Assembly (NCBI GenBank): GCA_014898415.1
Contig: RCTD01000003.1
Span: 1,984,001 to 2,048,000, forward strand
Reading direction: 5' to 3'
Origin: Stromatinia cepivora
Taxonomy: Eukaryota; Ascomycota; Leotiomycetes; Helotiales; Sclerotiniaceae
Length of the DNA stretch: 64,000 nt
The notes under the pieces were generated by a model. That model saw only the letters and a program-made list of their open reading frames with translations, did not search any database and had not been told where the DNA came from. Below are positions 12,939 through 24,816 of the stretch, one piece after another. Position numbers and translations under genes: made by a program. Positions within the stretch are counted from its first letter, which is position 1. Each line of letters begins with the position of its first letter.

Positions 12939-14559
12939 TCAAAGACCCTCAACTCCCTTGGTAATTTCTTCAATCTCATTCTCATCATCCTTCACAAATT
13001 TATAAACACCCAATTGTCGTTTATTAAAACACGTACTAACAAAAATCGTATCTCCACTAGTAATAGTAGGTTGTACTCCTTTCGGTGTACCGCTCAGTCG
13101 TCTCTTATTAAAATAGGAACTGACGAGTACCGGACCTCCGTCTTTTCTGCCAGGTTGTACTGCGCTGGCGTAACATAATTGAGATTTGTTGTTTGGGTTT
13201 GGCCATTTAGGGATGTCAATATCGATGGATGCGATGACTTTAACGTTCCATATATTATCCTTTCGCTGTAATCCTAGGATCTTAGCGCCAACTTCCATGC
13301 ATGATGCCAGGACCTGGAAGGAGATATCTTTGTTGTTTTCTGTTTGTCTGGGATAATCATGAAGAAATTCAAGACGGTATGCTCCGCCTCCGACATCTAA
13401 CTCTGCTACAACATCGATTGGTGCCTCCTTGGCAAGTTCATAAGGGGATACTGGACCAAAAGACCAACCCATATTGATAACTCGTACTTTATTATCATAG
13501 CTACCAGTTAAGAGAACCCATCTTTTGTCTCCGGATGGTAATGGAAGGATAGAAATAACGGCAGCTTCATGCCCCGAGAACGAAGTTTGCAAATTCAAGT
13601 CAAGATGATTATCTCTATTTCGAGAATTTCCTAAAATGCAAGTCCGGAGTTTCGAATCATCGCCTCCTGAAAATATCCCGTGGAAATTTTCGGAAGATGT
13701 GAAAGGATGGCAAGCCCAATAGCAGCAATATGCATATTGAGGCTCCTCGCCTGAGTATGGGATTTTCAAAGAATGTAATGATACGGGTGGTTCTTCTTTC
13801 CGTAATCGTAAATCCGAACCGTGTATCTTGCCATATATAGCTCCAGTGATGTTAAGTATTTGAACAACTCCAGTTGAAGCCGTTACCGCTAAAGACAAGG
13901 AACCATCTTTCGATGTTGAAGGACACCATGCAAAATAGGTGATAAGGACGGAATCATCAAATACTTTCCAAGTATTAATATGTTCGAGATTGGGAGAAGT
14001 ATTTTCGTTGGTCGTTATTTTGAAGAGGGATATCCTGCCTGTACTGGAGGAAACTGCGAAGTAATCTTGATCTGTGGGACAGAAATGGAGATCATAGATT
14101 GCTCCGTATGGATATGGACGCGATTGGCAAAGGGTCCTAATCATATCAGATGTGACAAGAAGGACATAAATTCATGAATAATGCTTACAAAGAACCACCG
14201 TCAAGATGGTATAGCATTAAACTTCCGTTCCTCTTTTGAAGAGTTGACGGAGGCTCTGATTGGTCTTCTGATTCATTTGAGATGATCTTCTTATCTTCAA
14301 CAAAAATATGTTCAGGGTGAGAATAATCGATTAAACTCAAGGGAGCTGAAGAAACCATTCCTTCTTTGGGTGGAAACGGGTCAGTATTCGCGGCGACTTC
14401 ACTCGAAGACTTCTCAACATGTACCCATGAATCTTCTTCCTCTTTATCCAACTCATAGGTACCAATGACGAACCATGAAGGATTATTTGGCCAAAATTCT
14501 ATGCAACTCGGAGGAAGGTCTAAGAGATCGGAATCAAGAACTTCGATTTTTGAAGCCAT
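12939..14559 (-). CDS. dph7: Diphthine methylesterase DPH7 (RRT2), WD40 protein
   Basis: DPH7 removes the methyl ester from methylated diphthine on EF-2, a late step before diphthamide amidation. Two exons, 14189-14559 and 12939-14136 (intron with GTAAGC donor and ATTAG acceptor), give 522 aa. The start MASKIEVLDSDLLDLPPSC precedes a WD40 propeller. Diagnostic pieces are GAIYDLHFCPTDQDYFAV, FSGGDDSKLRTC, LLTGSYDNKVRV, and the DPH7-like VGGGAYRLEFLHDY followed by CMEVGAKILGLQ. A charged insertion (about residues 45-105, EEEDSWVHVE..NESEDQSEPPS) interrupts the N-terminal part. The family call rests on the order of these blades. The gene is divergent from the DUF1917 gene. Confidence 0.85.
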
Positions 14560-15624
14560 TTTTAATCGAATGATAGATGACCTTCTAGCATGCAAAATTT
14601 GTTCTTCTCGAAGAAGACCTTTTTGCACTATAATTAGTGCTTTGACAGGAATAGATCTTCGTTCGGAAGATTTTTAATTTTTGATGCTGACCTTGCTGAG
14701 AACAAGGTTGGGTGGGATATTTCGAAGTGTCATATGCAAGCCACATTGCACCGCCACTTACTAAAAAGCCACAACCAACAATGGTTATTCGGACTGCTCC
14801 AAACAAGACATCAACGGATATCTCACAAATGAGTTGCGTTATGGGTCTCAGTCTTCCTCCTCCTCCTCCTTCTTCTTCTTCCGCCCATACACAAGACGAG
14901 ACAATAGTGGAGCGGATAAATTGCCCCATAAAAGTTCCCCTCACTTCTCACCTCTACCGGTACTCCGTTTGATACCATATTTACTGTTCAAAATACTTGA
15001 GAAGGTTCTCGTCATACTTCCTTTTCCTTTCTTCACCTATCATATCAATAAAGTCCTATGCACTATGCACCCCTTGTAAACGGGTGTTTGCTTCCAAACC
15101 CCTGTTGAAAGTATATGCAACTCGCCGTTGTCGTTTGTCGTTTGTCGTTTGTCTTTGCAAAGGCCTGGAAGCCGAATACTTCTGGTGAAAAGATATCTTT
15201 TTCAACCATATCCTCCATTTCAAAGAGAGTCCATAAAGCTCAAAAGAGTCCATAAAGCTCAAAAACCGCTGTTATCCCAATTGACTTATCAAGAAGGACA
15301 TTCTGATTCTCGCCCACGCAAGCAAGATTTGGATGTCCATCAAAAGAAACCATTATATGGTCCGTGCATAATCTTCCTTGAAGTGAATCTTCTCAACAAC
15401 TTCCAAAGATAAAACTCTCTTCAATTTCAACTTGTTGATAAAATCTTTTTATGTACATATCTATCCTTTATTGCTGTCATCTATTATTTGATCTAGTGGT
15501 TATATAATCATCGGCTTACCTGTAAATATCAACAATTCATCTACGCGTCTCCCACCTTTCCAACTTCAGCTTTACTGCACCTATCATCCGACGTTCATGT
15601 GAGGAAGTCTGACTAGGAGACAAA
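14560..15624. other. Intergenic region between DPH7 and DUF1917 genes
   Basis: About 1.07 kb between divergent starts. No gene is convincing: short open frames here are compositional (CCTCCT and TTCTTC runs near 14860). It contains a small tandem GTCGTTT array at about 15130-15154 and a direct repeat of about 19 nt (AGAGTCCATAAAGCTCAA) at 15225-15263. Confidence 0.6.
15130..15263 (+). repeat. Small tandem repeats (GTCGTTT)n and AGAGTCCATAAAGCTCAA x2
   Basis: Three or more copies of GTCGTTT are followed about 70 bp later by two adjacent copies of an approximately 19-nt unit. They lie in the divergent promoter region; no function is apparent. Confidence 0.6.
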
Positions 15625-17132
15625 ATGGCAAACGGGAAAGAAACCAAAGTATCCAAAAATGAGGGCTACCTATCAGATGAATCAGATTTCTATGGTAATA
15701 CAATCCTCTCTATTACTTGATTTCACTATTAACCCTCAAATCAGGTGATGATGCAACCAAACAATCATTCGAAGATCGTGCATCAGAATTCGATGATACA
15801 GCGTATTGGAAAAATCATCAACCATCTCTGACCGAAAGGGCAGATGCAAGTGTTGCACAAGCCCTTGCAAGTCCACCACCAAAAGTGAATCTGTATAATC
15901 CGTATGCAGGTCAAGAATGCGCATGGCAACTTGAAGAGAGCGTTGAGGCTTTTCTAAAACGATTACCACCGAAGACGACTCAACTTTCGGAATCGATTCC
16001 ATGGATATACATTACCAATCCCTTCCGTAAAGCACCAAAACGTATTGCAATACATGAAGAAGCTCCTCCTGATGAAGATAGCGAGTGAGTACATTTTGTG
16101 TAGATGGGGTCTGTATGAGCAGTTTTCGTTTGCTGATTCTATAAACAGCTGGGGAAAATGTGCAACCGAAGGGAATCGTTTACTGGAGGAGCTAAAAACT
16201 CTTCGAAACACAATTGAGAAGGAGAATGCTGGAAAATCCACAACTGCAACCAATCAGTTGATAAATAAAGAGAAAGAAGTCATTGTTCAGAAAATTCTAG
16301 ATACAGCGATTGATTGTCAATGTACTACCGGGAAGGTACGCTTTATGTCTCGCTTATATGTTACTCCTGATAGACTTTTTTTGCCCTCTATTCAATGCTC
16401 ACCTGAGTGGCTCTCGGATATTTCTCAATACCTGCGTGATATTCAGATCCGAGCAAGAAAACCCCCTCACTAAGACATTTCATCCCTCCTTCCTTCCTTA
16501 TCTCATCTTCTAAATCTAAAAACTCTAACTCTCATTTCTCACAAGTGGATGATTTTCTGCCTTCCCTCCGAAGTAAACGAAATCTGGGCCGCAATCGCCA
16601 AATCTACTTCGACCAATTCCCTCGGCATAGCCGCTAAAGTAGCTCCCTACGATGGATCCGGTCTCCCTCAGAAATTGCGACTCATATGTGTCTATACCGA
16701 GAACTTCTCAGATAAGATGGATGTATATCGAGTGTTGAAAGCTATTAAAGAGTTAGGGTTAGTGGATAAAACACAGAGGGGGACGATTTATTATAAAGCC
16801 GGTGTGTTTCCGTTCTTCATTCATCTTTCCTTCTTTGGGAGAAGCTGGCGTCACTAAATTATGTGGAATCAACAATTTAACTGATCATCCTTTTTCGTTT
16901 CCAAATAGATGTATACACCTACCTACAACTCCACTCCTCTAATCCCTACAACATCAAAGCCTCTCTCTACAGTTCCCAAGAATTCCTCAAGAATCCTCCT
17001 CCTCAACAGAGTTCCATCGCAAAACCTAAAACTCGACCCGTCAAAAAGGAAAATGCGAAGGTTGATTCGTTCTTTCGGAAAGTCAAGAAGGAACCAAGTG
17101 ATTTGGCTATGCATCAGGTTAATCATGAATGA
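15625..17132 (+). CDS. DUF1917 (C11orf68/Bles03-like) protein
   Basis: Five exons: 15625-15694, 15745-16084, 16149-16335, 16546-16801, 16909-17132; all phases agree and give 358 aa. The body fits the DUF1917 family, whose fold resembles eIF4E: SIPWIYITNPF, then W-G-K-C after the third junction, then CLPSEVNEIWAAIAKST and LRLICVYTENFSDKMDVYRV. The N-terminus is short and polar with a possible phospho-serine cluster (YLSDESDFYG). The C-terminal tail (about 60 aa) is basic and contains NAKVDSFFRK, a near match to a PCNA-interacting (PIP) box. Cellular role of the family is poorly known. The family call is from memory of the conserved blocks. Confidence 0.75.
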
Positions 17133-17741
17133 GTTGGTGGATTTGCTCCGGGGTGGGGAATTTATGAAGTTGCTTTTCTAGCTTCTGGGTTTCGTTTGGG
17201 GGTATGGATGAAGAGGGGAGTTAGGATGTTGTAGCTCTTGCTGGAGAGGGTTGCAATAGTAGTTGAAATTAAACAATAGTTGCTGCGGACCCATGATCAA
17301 AAATATCCCAAGCGAATAGAAATAAACTAAGTACGTAACTCAAGAAGACTTCTATGAAGAGGATGATGAGTAAAATGCCATCCGGATGTACTAAATCACA
17401 AGTCAGTCTACACAGCAAACACCGTTTGAGAATAAGACATCCTCGTAATTCTTCCTTTCTAGAATGGGACGTGGGATATGTTTATAAATCTTTATAATAG
17501 TAGAATGAAAGTAAAGTAAACTGAAGTAAAGTAAAGTAAAGTAGAATGCTTAAAGCTGCCTACAAATTTCACAATAAGGGTATCATATCATGCATATATC
17601 AATCAGATCATCCTGTAGCCTTCTCCTCCTATTCCCATTCCCATTCCCTCTTTCACCTCCTCATCCTTCCTCGTCCACTTCCAATTACACCCCTCCCTTT
17701 CCAATCCATCTCACATCTTATCCCTCTACCCCTCACCCTCC
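17133..17741. other. Intergenic region between convergent genes
   Basis: About 600 bp between the DUF1917 stop and the OXR1 stop. It holds a GTAAA-type tandem patch (about 17510-17545) and CT-rich sequence. No gene seen. Confidence 0.6.
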
Positions 17742-18873
17742 CTAATTCCCAATACTCCAAACCTCCACCCCAAGAATATCAAATTTCTCCCCCTCCTCAC
17801 TCAACGGTTCATTCCCAAAAGTAGGACAACTACTACTAATCCCCTTCTCAAACGTATCATCCAACCAAAGTCCATAATGACCATCACCACCACCTATTGA
17901 CAAGAAACCCGTTTCGCATAACATCATGTAGTCGTTTATACCCGAGTAAGGGAATGCTTTGAAGCGGATGCGTTCGGGGGTGCTGGTGCCTGATCTGGGT
18001 GGAGCTTGCGAGGCTGTGGGGGAGAGGAGGGAGGAGGGGTGAGGGACGCCGATGGTGGTGGAGCGTTGAGAGTGCGTTGTGTCGGATGAGGGGGGAGGAG
18101 GAAGATTGGCTAGGAGGGAGGAGGAAACGAGGGTGGCGCGCCAGAGGAAACATTCTCCTGTGCCGAAGTAGTGGGGAGCGGGATGAGGAGCTTCTGTTAG
18201 GTATGCGCCGAATAACTATTTGGATTTTACGTTAGTATTATTCTCACCCTCAAGTTCCTCCCCATTTCTCCTAAACAAGAACGAGCAAGAAAGAAACAAA
18301 ACCACATACCCCACCCTCCCCATCCCTAACAACCAACACAAACCCATTCCTCAACCCCCTCAACTCATCACACTTCTTATACAACGTCCCCAAACTAACC
18401 CCATCCTGTTCCAAACTATAAACCAAATTCCACTCCTCACACAGCTGTAATCTCGGAGGAACCAATAATCTAATTTCCTCCGCGAGCGCCCTACTCAATA
18501 ACTGCGCCGACGGATCTGTATTTTCCCTCCAACCGCGCAATGTCACCGGATACAGAGGCGGGGGTTGAAAAGGTGAAGCTGTGCGATGAGGGGGGGTATA
18601 GACGCCTTGAATACCATTTTGCGTCGAGGTGGGAGAGAAATTCGGGGGATGGGTTTTGGTTTGCTGGTTATTATTATTGTTGTTGTTGTGATTTCCATTT
18701 CCGTTACCATTTCCAGCATGATTTGAAGGTTCAGTTGAAAACCGTCTCAGTAATCCCGTAACTGCATGAGAAACCGTAGTTGGCACAGCCCAAGTAGCGG
18801 AACTGGAGAGGGCGGGTGTGGAATGACCGGAGGAAGAATTGGGTGTTTCGTCGTGGTAACGATTACTTGACAT
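17742..18873 (-). CDS. oxr1: TLD-domain oxidation-resistance protein (OXR1-type)
   Basis: Two exons, 18310-18873 and 17742-18215 (intron GTATGT..AATAG, phase 0), give 345 aa. Residues 1-100 are low-complexity (Ser-rich, then a Gly/Asn run) and look disordered. The TLD domain follows: LLSRALAEEIRLLVPPRLQ, WNLVYSLEQDGVSLGTLYKK, GGLFGAYLTEAPH, GTGECFLWR, then FPYSGINDYMMLCETGFLSI, GGGDGHYGLWLDD and a C-terminal DILGVEVWSIG. These are the usual TLD landmarks. OXR1 proteins protect against oxidative damage, and some TLD proteins bind V-ATPase. A proline/serine-rich insertion of about 50 aa sits inside the domain. An in-frame ATG 13 codons upstream (18912) is possible, but MSSNRYHD is the more typical start. 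Confidence 0.88.
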
Positions 18874-19503
18874 TGTGAATGCGATAGAGCTACCTATTAT
18901 TTGTGAATGCAATGTTTGTGAACGCAGCGCTTGTGAATGTCGTGTTTAATTAGTTTTCCCGCATCAATGTTTCGGCAACTAGATGTATGCTATGTTAGGA
19001 AATTCGTTGCTTTGTACCGAGAATAGCTGTTATCCTTATATGAGATGGGAAAGTATTTGATGGGAGGGATGTTGGGATGGGAATTGAATTCTAGAGCGGG
19101 ACCTTGGAGCTTTAAGGTTTTGGTTTCGAGTAATTGATTTGAAGGGAGGACGCCACTAGGTTTTTGATTGGTTGCATTGCAAGAAACGGGTCGTTAAACT
19201 TCAGATGATATTTCTATCTCTTATTATTTATTATTCTCCATCCGAATTACTTCAATGATTTTGTTTAACCCAAGTTCCCCAGATTATACATCTACCTAAT
19301 CTAAGTCAAAGGTGCAACAAGTTACAACATACATAACTGTTTTGTAGTGTCATCAAGTTGATAAATCGGACGATTTCATGTATAACAAACCCGGGGTTTT
19401 ATATACATTGCATCTATTCAATATGTTGTCTCACCAATCTATAAATCTCCTAGGGACAATGCACGTAGAACCCAAACAAACATGTGTCAAGAATTTTCAA
19501 TTC
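18874..19503. other. Intergenic region (OXR1 promoter / HEM4 3' flank)
   Basis: About 630 bp with no gene. The OXR1 5' side contains three near-repeats of a TTGTGAATGC-type word (about 18898-18942). Confidence 0.55.
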
Positions 19504-20535
19504 CTAAGTATGATCCAGGAACCTCTTAATCCCTTCAATAACACCTTCCGGACTTGGCTTATCAGCACAAACATCGGGTTCATAATCGAAGGTATTTCTG
19601 AGATAATCTCTAGTAGTAGGTCCAATTGTAGCGATGAAAGTTTTCCTCTGTCCATCATCTCGTTCAGCCGATTTCTTAACTTTTCCAGTTTGAGAATCCA
19701 GCATCCCTAGAGAACGTAACATAGCTTCACAACCCGTCGGCGAAAAAACAACTACCCATCTAACATCCCTATCCTTGGTCTCCTCCAACAAATTCGTGAA
19801 ATTCTTCCCGAAAGATTCCATTACTCCAGTACCATAAACAACCAATTCATCGACTTGAATTCTCTTTTCGTCTGATAAATTTGGATCCATTAATGTTTTT
19901 GGAATGATATCTCTTCTCTGTTCTCCGACCATGAATAAAAAAGATGGTTTTATTGTGCGATCTTTATACCAATTTCCATAATGTTCTAACATATAATGTG
20001 CCAATGCTTCTCCATTTCCTGTTTCGGCTCCAAAGATATTTAATGGAGGATTTTGAGGTATCGATCGTAGAGCTCGAGATGTAGCTGGCCCGACAGTATA
20101 TATCGGTATATCCTGCAGATGAGGCCATTCATCACCCACTATAAAATCATCAGTCAATCTTCAATACCCCAAAGCAATTGCAAACATACCATCTTTCCCA
20201 TCTCTCCCCTCCTCCACCAACTTAGCAAACAATTCCACAGCCCTCTGACTCGTAAAAATCAACCCCCCATACCTCTTCCCCTCATCTTTCCCAATTTGCC
20301 TCTCCCCAAGTAACCTCTTAACCACCTCCACCCCCTCTTCCATAAACCGATGTTCCAGAACCGGTACAAAAATCGGTTCGAAACCTTTCTCACTCTCCAT
20401 TCCCCCTTGTCCATACTTCAACGCATTAAAACTCACCTCCTCAAACCTCTCCTCATACCCATCATCCGGTACACTTTTCGTCTTTAAAAGAAAAACCGGT
20501 ATTTTCGCCATCATTACATTTGTATTCTCATTCAT
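19504..20535 (-). CDS. hem4: Uroporphyrinogen-III synthase
   Basis: The cytosolic enzyme closes and inverts ring D of hydroxymethylbilane in haem biosynthesis. Two exons, 20190-20535 and 19504-20138, give 326 aa. The first exon is also open across the intron start for 27 codons, but the GTATGT donor at 20189 and ATAG acceptor restore the conserved reading (..KDVGDEWPHLQDIPIYTVGPATSRAL). Family marks: KIPVFLLKTKS at the N-terminus, GGLIFTSQRAVEL, YTVGPATSRAL, VDELVVYGTG, WVVVFSPTGCEAML, TFIATIGPTTRDYL and a C-terminal KPSPEGVIEGI. The start is uncertain: ATG codons at residues 1, 8 and 9 are all possible, and MAKIPVF resembles relatives most. Divergent from ERV1. Confidence 0.93.
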
Positions 20536-20838
20536 CCAATAATTTCCTCACAATCAACATCATAAAATGAAATAAAATTCATCACACTTCACTTAGGATT
20601 CAGGAACCAAGCTCAAACAGACCAGCAATAGAGCTGGTGGGGTAAAACTACATTCCGACGATTAGCACATGCCAAAATTCAAACCCACCTAAAAATAAGC
20701 TTAATTCAAACCCCTGTCCCGCCATCTGAAGTATTACAAACCAAAGCATCAAACTATCTCGACATTTTTTATCCTTTTCCAGTCTCTCCAGTTTTCCTCT
20801 AAATTTCCTTCCTTTTTTCACTCATAACAAAAAATAAA
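20536..20838. promoter_or_regulatory. Divergent promoter region HEM4 / ERV1
   Basis: About 300 bp between a haem-biosynthesis gene and the oxidase of the mitochondrial import disulfide relay. The ERV1 side has a CT-rich stretch (TTTTCCAGTCTCTCC-like) typical of fungal core promoters. No specific operator recognised. Confidence 0.4.
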
Positions 20839-21463
20839 ATGGCAGAGGATACGCGGAACGAGTCAAACGACAATCCTTCTACCGCAACCGCGAATACAAG
20901 TTCCTCCGAAGCCCCTCCAAAAAAATACCCAAAAGGTATTATATTAGGAAAAGACGGGAAACCGTAAGATTTCTCTCTCCCCTACCTTCTATCCACATAC
21001 AAAAAACTTCAACAGTCGCACAGCTAACACAATTCCTCCCAGCTGCCGCTCCTGCAACTCCTTTGCAACCTTCACCAACACCACCAAGTCCCTCTCATCC
21101 AGCACCCCCTCCGCACCCCCCACCGACTGTCCCCCCTCGATCGAAACCCTCGGCCGCGCCTCCTGGACATTCCTGCACACACTTTCGGCATCGTACCCTA
21201 CATCCCCGTCCCCTGCCGACCGCACAAACATAAGCACCTTCATGTCACTCTTCTCGCAACTCTATCCCTGTTGGACCTGCGCGTCTGATTTTCAGGAATA
21301 TATGGCTGTGAATAAGGTGAGGACGGAGAGTCGGGAGGAGTTTGGGAGGTGGATGTGTGAGGCGCATAATGAGGTTAATAGGAAGCTGGGGAAGAGGGAG
21401 TTTGATTGTGCGAGGTGGGAGGAGAGGTGGAGGACGGGGTGGAGGGATGGGAGGTGTGGGTAG
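20839..21463 (+). CDS. erv1: FAD-linked sulfhydryl oxidase ERV1
   Basis: Erv1 re-oxidises Mia40 in the mitochondrial intermembrane space and passes electrons to cytochrome c or oxygen. Exons 20839-20963 and 21043-21463 (GTAAGA..CCCAG) give 181 aa, close to yeast Erv1. The N-terminal LGKDGKPCRSC (Cys 43/46) is the shuttle disulfide. LGRASWTFLHTLSATYP begins the helical FAD domain; YPCWTC is the active-site CxxC; EFGRWMCEAHNEVNRKLGK with a following FDC supplies the structural disulfide and the FAD-contacting residues. The C-terminus WRTGWRDG is also typical. The segment between shuttle and core (NTTKSLSSSTPSAPPTD) is short. Call is firm. Confidence 0.95.
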
Positions 21464-21887
21464 ATTAGACTGGGGTTTGAGGGAGGAATGGGGGACTATA
21501 ATGTAAAATGGAATGGGATGGGACGGGGAGATGTATAATATATGACAACATGAGATGTATGATATGATATAAAAGGCAAACCAGCATAAATCGGCGTTCC
21601 GGATCAAAATCAAGAGGTCCTAGTTCATGGATTATGGAGATATTCTCAACTCAAACCTGTATATATGAGTATACGAAAACTTCTCTCCTCATATAAAACA
21701 TTAATTCACGAACCTATACCGCTGATGTACAACACATACCGCTGACCTATGTATAAAACTACATACGCATATCCACAAAACCCGCTAAGGAAATCCGAAC
21801 CCCTATCTCCACGCTTAACTCTAGTACCAAAGAACCGAGTTTCGACTCCATGTCCACTACCACGATACACACAATCATCTCATCCCA
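21464..21887. other. Intergenic region, convergent 3' ends
   Basis: About 420 bp between the ERV1 stop and the stop of the acidic hypothetical gene. Nothing recognisable. Confidence 0.55.
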
Positions 21888-23891
21888 TTATTCCACCATC
21901 TTCATCGAATGAATAGGTGACCGAGCCACTTCCTCGGCATCTAGTTCATCCCGTTCAACAATTTCCAGCGCCGTCCTGATAGGTACCCAAGGTACTTCTT
22001 CGACATCCACATCCATCTCCAACGTTTCCTCAGCAACTTTTCCACTCTTGAAAGTCGTATCTTTACAGATGAAATCATCATCCTGCTCCATATTAAAATC
22101 AAACCCACCAAATTCTACACCCCCAAAATGCATTTCCTGCGCATCCGCATCCACATCCCCATCAAAAATCTTCCTCCTCTTTCCACATGGCACTCCAATA
22201 TCTAAACCCCGATTCAACCCAAAAACACATCCAAATCCACGATCAAAAACATCCGAAGTAGCACAACTACCACGTCGCCGTTTATTAGAATTTTCATCTT
22301 CCACAATAACACCATTTAAATCCCTCTCATTCCCGCTACTTTCATCATCAGAAAACTTCGAATCTACCTGCAAACCCCAGAATTCATCCAGAAGTTCCTC
22401 GTCGATTTCTGAAGGATAGATATCCATATCTAAATCCATATCTAGATCCGTGTCGGAGTTTGAAAGTGTCGATATCTGACTTTGATTATTTCTGCAATGG
22501 TGAGAGAGGTACTTCGATATGGGGATGTATACTCCGTTTTTCGTTTGTCTCGATCCTTCTTCTTGTGATGACGGTTCTGGGGAAGAATTCTGTTTTGATG
22601 CACACCCACTATCTCTTTCCTTGGCTCTTTTATCAGTTTTCCCATTTGGTCGTGTAGAATTATCTGGATCTTTTGGGTGTTCCGAGTAATTATCTCCCTC
22701 AGATGGAGGATCTGAATCTGAAGCCCAATCTCCTTCATCGTCATAATCATCATCATCCGACGATGAATTTAAACGATTGTATTTCTCATACGGTCGTCCA
22801 TTATCATCTGGATCACTTTCAGGTCCATCATCAGGTCCTGACCCTTCATCCGATGCGGAGTCCGATCCCTCATAAGACCCCTCATCCAAACTCGAACCCT
22901 TTTCTCCCTCACCATCTGTATCCGAACCCTTATCCAGATCCGGCTCCCCATTAACCGCATGTCTAAGATTCCCCGCATCCTCTGAATTCAGATGACTTGT
23001 AATATTATCCAGTAACGAGGTTTGGTATTCATTTGACACTGCGTTAGGATTTCTCCTCGTATTATCTTTTACTAGAGCCAATATAGCGAGTCGATTTGCA
23101 AATGAGGAACATTGGGAAGCGCCTGGATTGGATGCATTTGCGGAAGTTTGGGGAGGATATTCAGGGGCTGTATTGGATGGCTCGGTAGCTGTCATTATTG
23201 TTGGACCTGTAGGCAAGTTGCTAGGAGATACTGATGCCGTATTATTCGATCCGGCCCTCATCCCCATGGTCGAACTCGTCGTCATGCCCTCATTCGTACG
23301 AATGCGCTGTTCAGTTCCATTCGTTGCATTTCCAACCATCTCCACCTCCCCCTCCCCCTCCCCCTCCCCATCACCACCCCAAGAAACCTCACCCAAATCC
23401 CCATCAACCCCCTCCTTCAACCCCTCCCGCTCCGGCAAAAACCCCACCCCCATATCCCGCACCAAAATTTCCGTCTTCCTAATTTCCGTTATCGTAATCG
23501 AAGTAACCACCGCATTCCCCGCAGCATTCCTCCCAACCCCATTAATCACACCCAAACTTCCCCCCAACGAAGGGTACCACAAAACCGTACTAACACGCAT
23601 CAAAATTCCATCATACCCCTCAAGCAACCCTGTCAAAGGAACTTCCGTCCAAAAACGACCTGTCAGTGAAACTGCCCGGATTGTGGGTTCGGGTGTGTGG
23701 AGTGGGGGGGTTTGTGAGGGGGATATTGTGGGTGTCGATGATGGGAAGACTGTGGGTGTCGATGATGGGAGTGTAGGTGTTATAATAGTAATAGGAGTAG
23801 AAGTAGTGAGAGTTGCTAAATTATTTACTGGTGCTGTTAGAGAAGATATTGCTGTGATTAGGGTGACCAAACTGATTGGACCGAAATTCAT
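21888..23891 (-). CDS. Hypothetical acidic Ser/Asp-rich protein
   Basis: One uninterrupted frame of 667 aa from ATG at 23891. Residues 1-25 are hydrophobic and could be a signal peptide or anchor. They are followed by a Thr/Pro-rich run (TPITIITPTLPSSTPT) and a more ordered block (about 75-150, VSLTGRFWTEVPLTGLLEGY). A (GE)n run encoded by CTCCCC repeats follows, then a long Ser/Asp/Glu-rich acidic region (about 300-430), a basic NKRRRGSCAT patch and a further acidic C-terminus. I recognise no domain. Length and codon-level openness support a gene, but low complexity makes function opaque. A cleaved secreted head and a nuclear-type acidic tail would be odd together. Confidence 0.6.
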   Translation of the reverse strand: MNFGPISLVTLITAISSLTAPVNNLATLTTSTPITIITPTLPSSTPTVFPSSTPTISPSQTPPLHTPEPTIRAVSLTGRFWTEVPLTGLLEGYDGILMRVSTVLWYPSLGGSLGVINGVGRNAAGNAVVTSITITEIRKTEILVRDMGVGFLPEREGLKEGVDGDLGEVSWGGDGEGEGEGEVEMVGNATNGTEQRIRTNEGMTTSSTMGMRAGSNNTASVSPSNLPTGPTIMTATEPSNTAPEYPPQTSANASNPGASQCSSFANRLAILALVKDNTRRNPNAVSNEYQTSLLDNITSHLNSEDAGNLRHAVNGEPDLDKGSDTDGEGEKGSSLDEGSYEGSDSASDEGSGPDDGPESDPDDNGRPYEKYNRLNSSSDDDDYDDEGDWASDSDPPSEGDNYSEHPKDPDNSTRPNGKTDKRAKERDSGCASKQNSSPEPSSQEEGSRQTKNGVYIPISKYLSHHCRNNQSQISTLSNSDTDLDMDLDMDIYPSEIDEELLDEFWGLQVDSKFSDDESSGNERDLNGVIVEDENSNKRRRGSCATSDVFDRGFGCVFGLNRGLDIGVPCGKRRKIFDGDVDADAQEMHFGGVEFGGFDFNMEQDDDFICKDTTFKSGKVAEETLEMDVDVEEVPWVPIRTALEIVERDELDAEEVARSPIHSMKMVE

Positions 23892-24816
23892 TGGAAGTGT
23901 CTGAGGTGAGGGGTATTTGTGATGTTATGTATGGTTTAAGTCGATGATTAGAATTGGAATTGGAATTAAATTGATATAGAGGTAGAGGTAGAGGTAGAAT
24001 AGAACTATCAATGTAATAAGCTATAAAGCTATAATTGAATAAACGAATGTTGTGATAACTTGAATCTGTAAAACGAATGTTATTTTACAAAACAAATAAT
24101 AATGAGTTGATTTGAATTTTGAAGAAGAATGAATTCCCTTCTTTCAAAATACAAAGTAATATATCCCATCCCCTCCCATCAAATCAACATCGTCATTACC
24201 AATCTAGGAGCCGCCAATGCACCTTTCGCCTTTCCGTTTTGACCTCTATCGAAGTACATCAGGAAACCACGATCAAGCCCCAAATCAAAACATTTAACAG
24301 AAAGATTGTAACGAGACTACATATTAAAACCTAAGTAATCACCAATGATCAACTCTAACGAGAGATACTAGGTATGCATCTTCCTTCTCGCTTAACCTAA
24401 CTTATTTTCTTGGCAATGAAAAGGGGCTGCAATGCTAGGAGTATTTTAATCCATCAATCATTCAACTACTAGCGTATAAATAAATCTATTACAAATCTAT
24501 TTTCTCCCCTCTCCTCTACTCATCTAATATCGCAGCAGTATTCCAAGCATTGTGATCTACACAATACATCTGCTGTCTCACCCCTGTGATATCTAACTCA
24601 TCTCTCGTCCTTTCTTTCTCCCAAAACGCCCAACTCCAACCCTCGCCCATCCCAGCGAATCCGACTCCTTAGTCCTAGATTCTTCGTATGATATCATATG
24701 TGTTATGCCAGTCATATATACAGCCCCCCGCTCCCCCCAAACCCATCCCATCAAAGGTACAGCCGTATCCCAACCCCGAAAGAAAACGAAACCCCCTTCC
24801 ATCACACCAAAAGAAA
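23892..24816. other. Intergenic region
   Basis: About 925 bp between the hypothetical gene's start and the LRO1 stop. It contains a GAGGTA triplet patch (about 23979-23998) and AT-rich sequence. No gene or RNA recognised. Confidence 0.55.

Noticed and set aside
20161..20189. HEM4 first exon read through to the stop at 20161
   Set aside because: The GTATGT donor at 20189 with the TATAG acceptor restores the conserved enzyme in frame.
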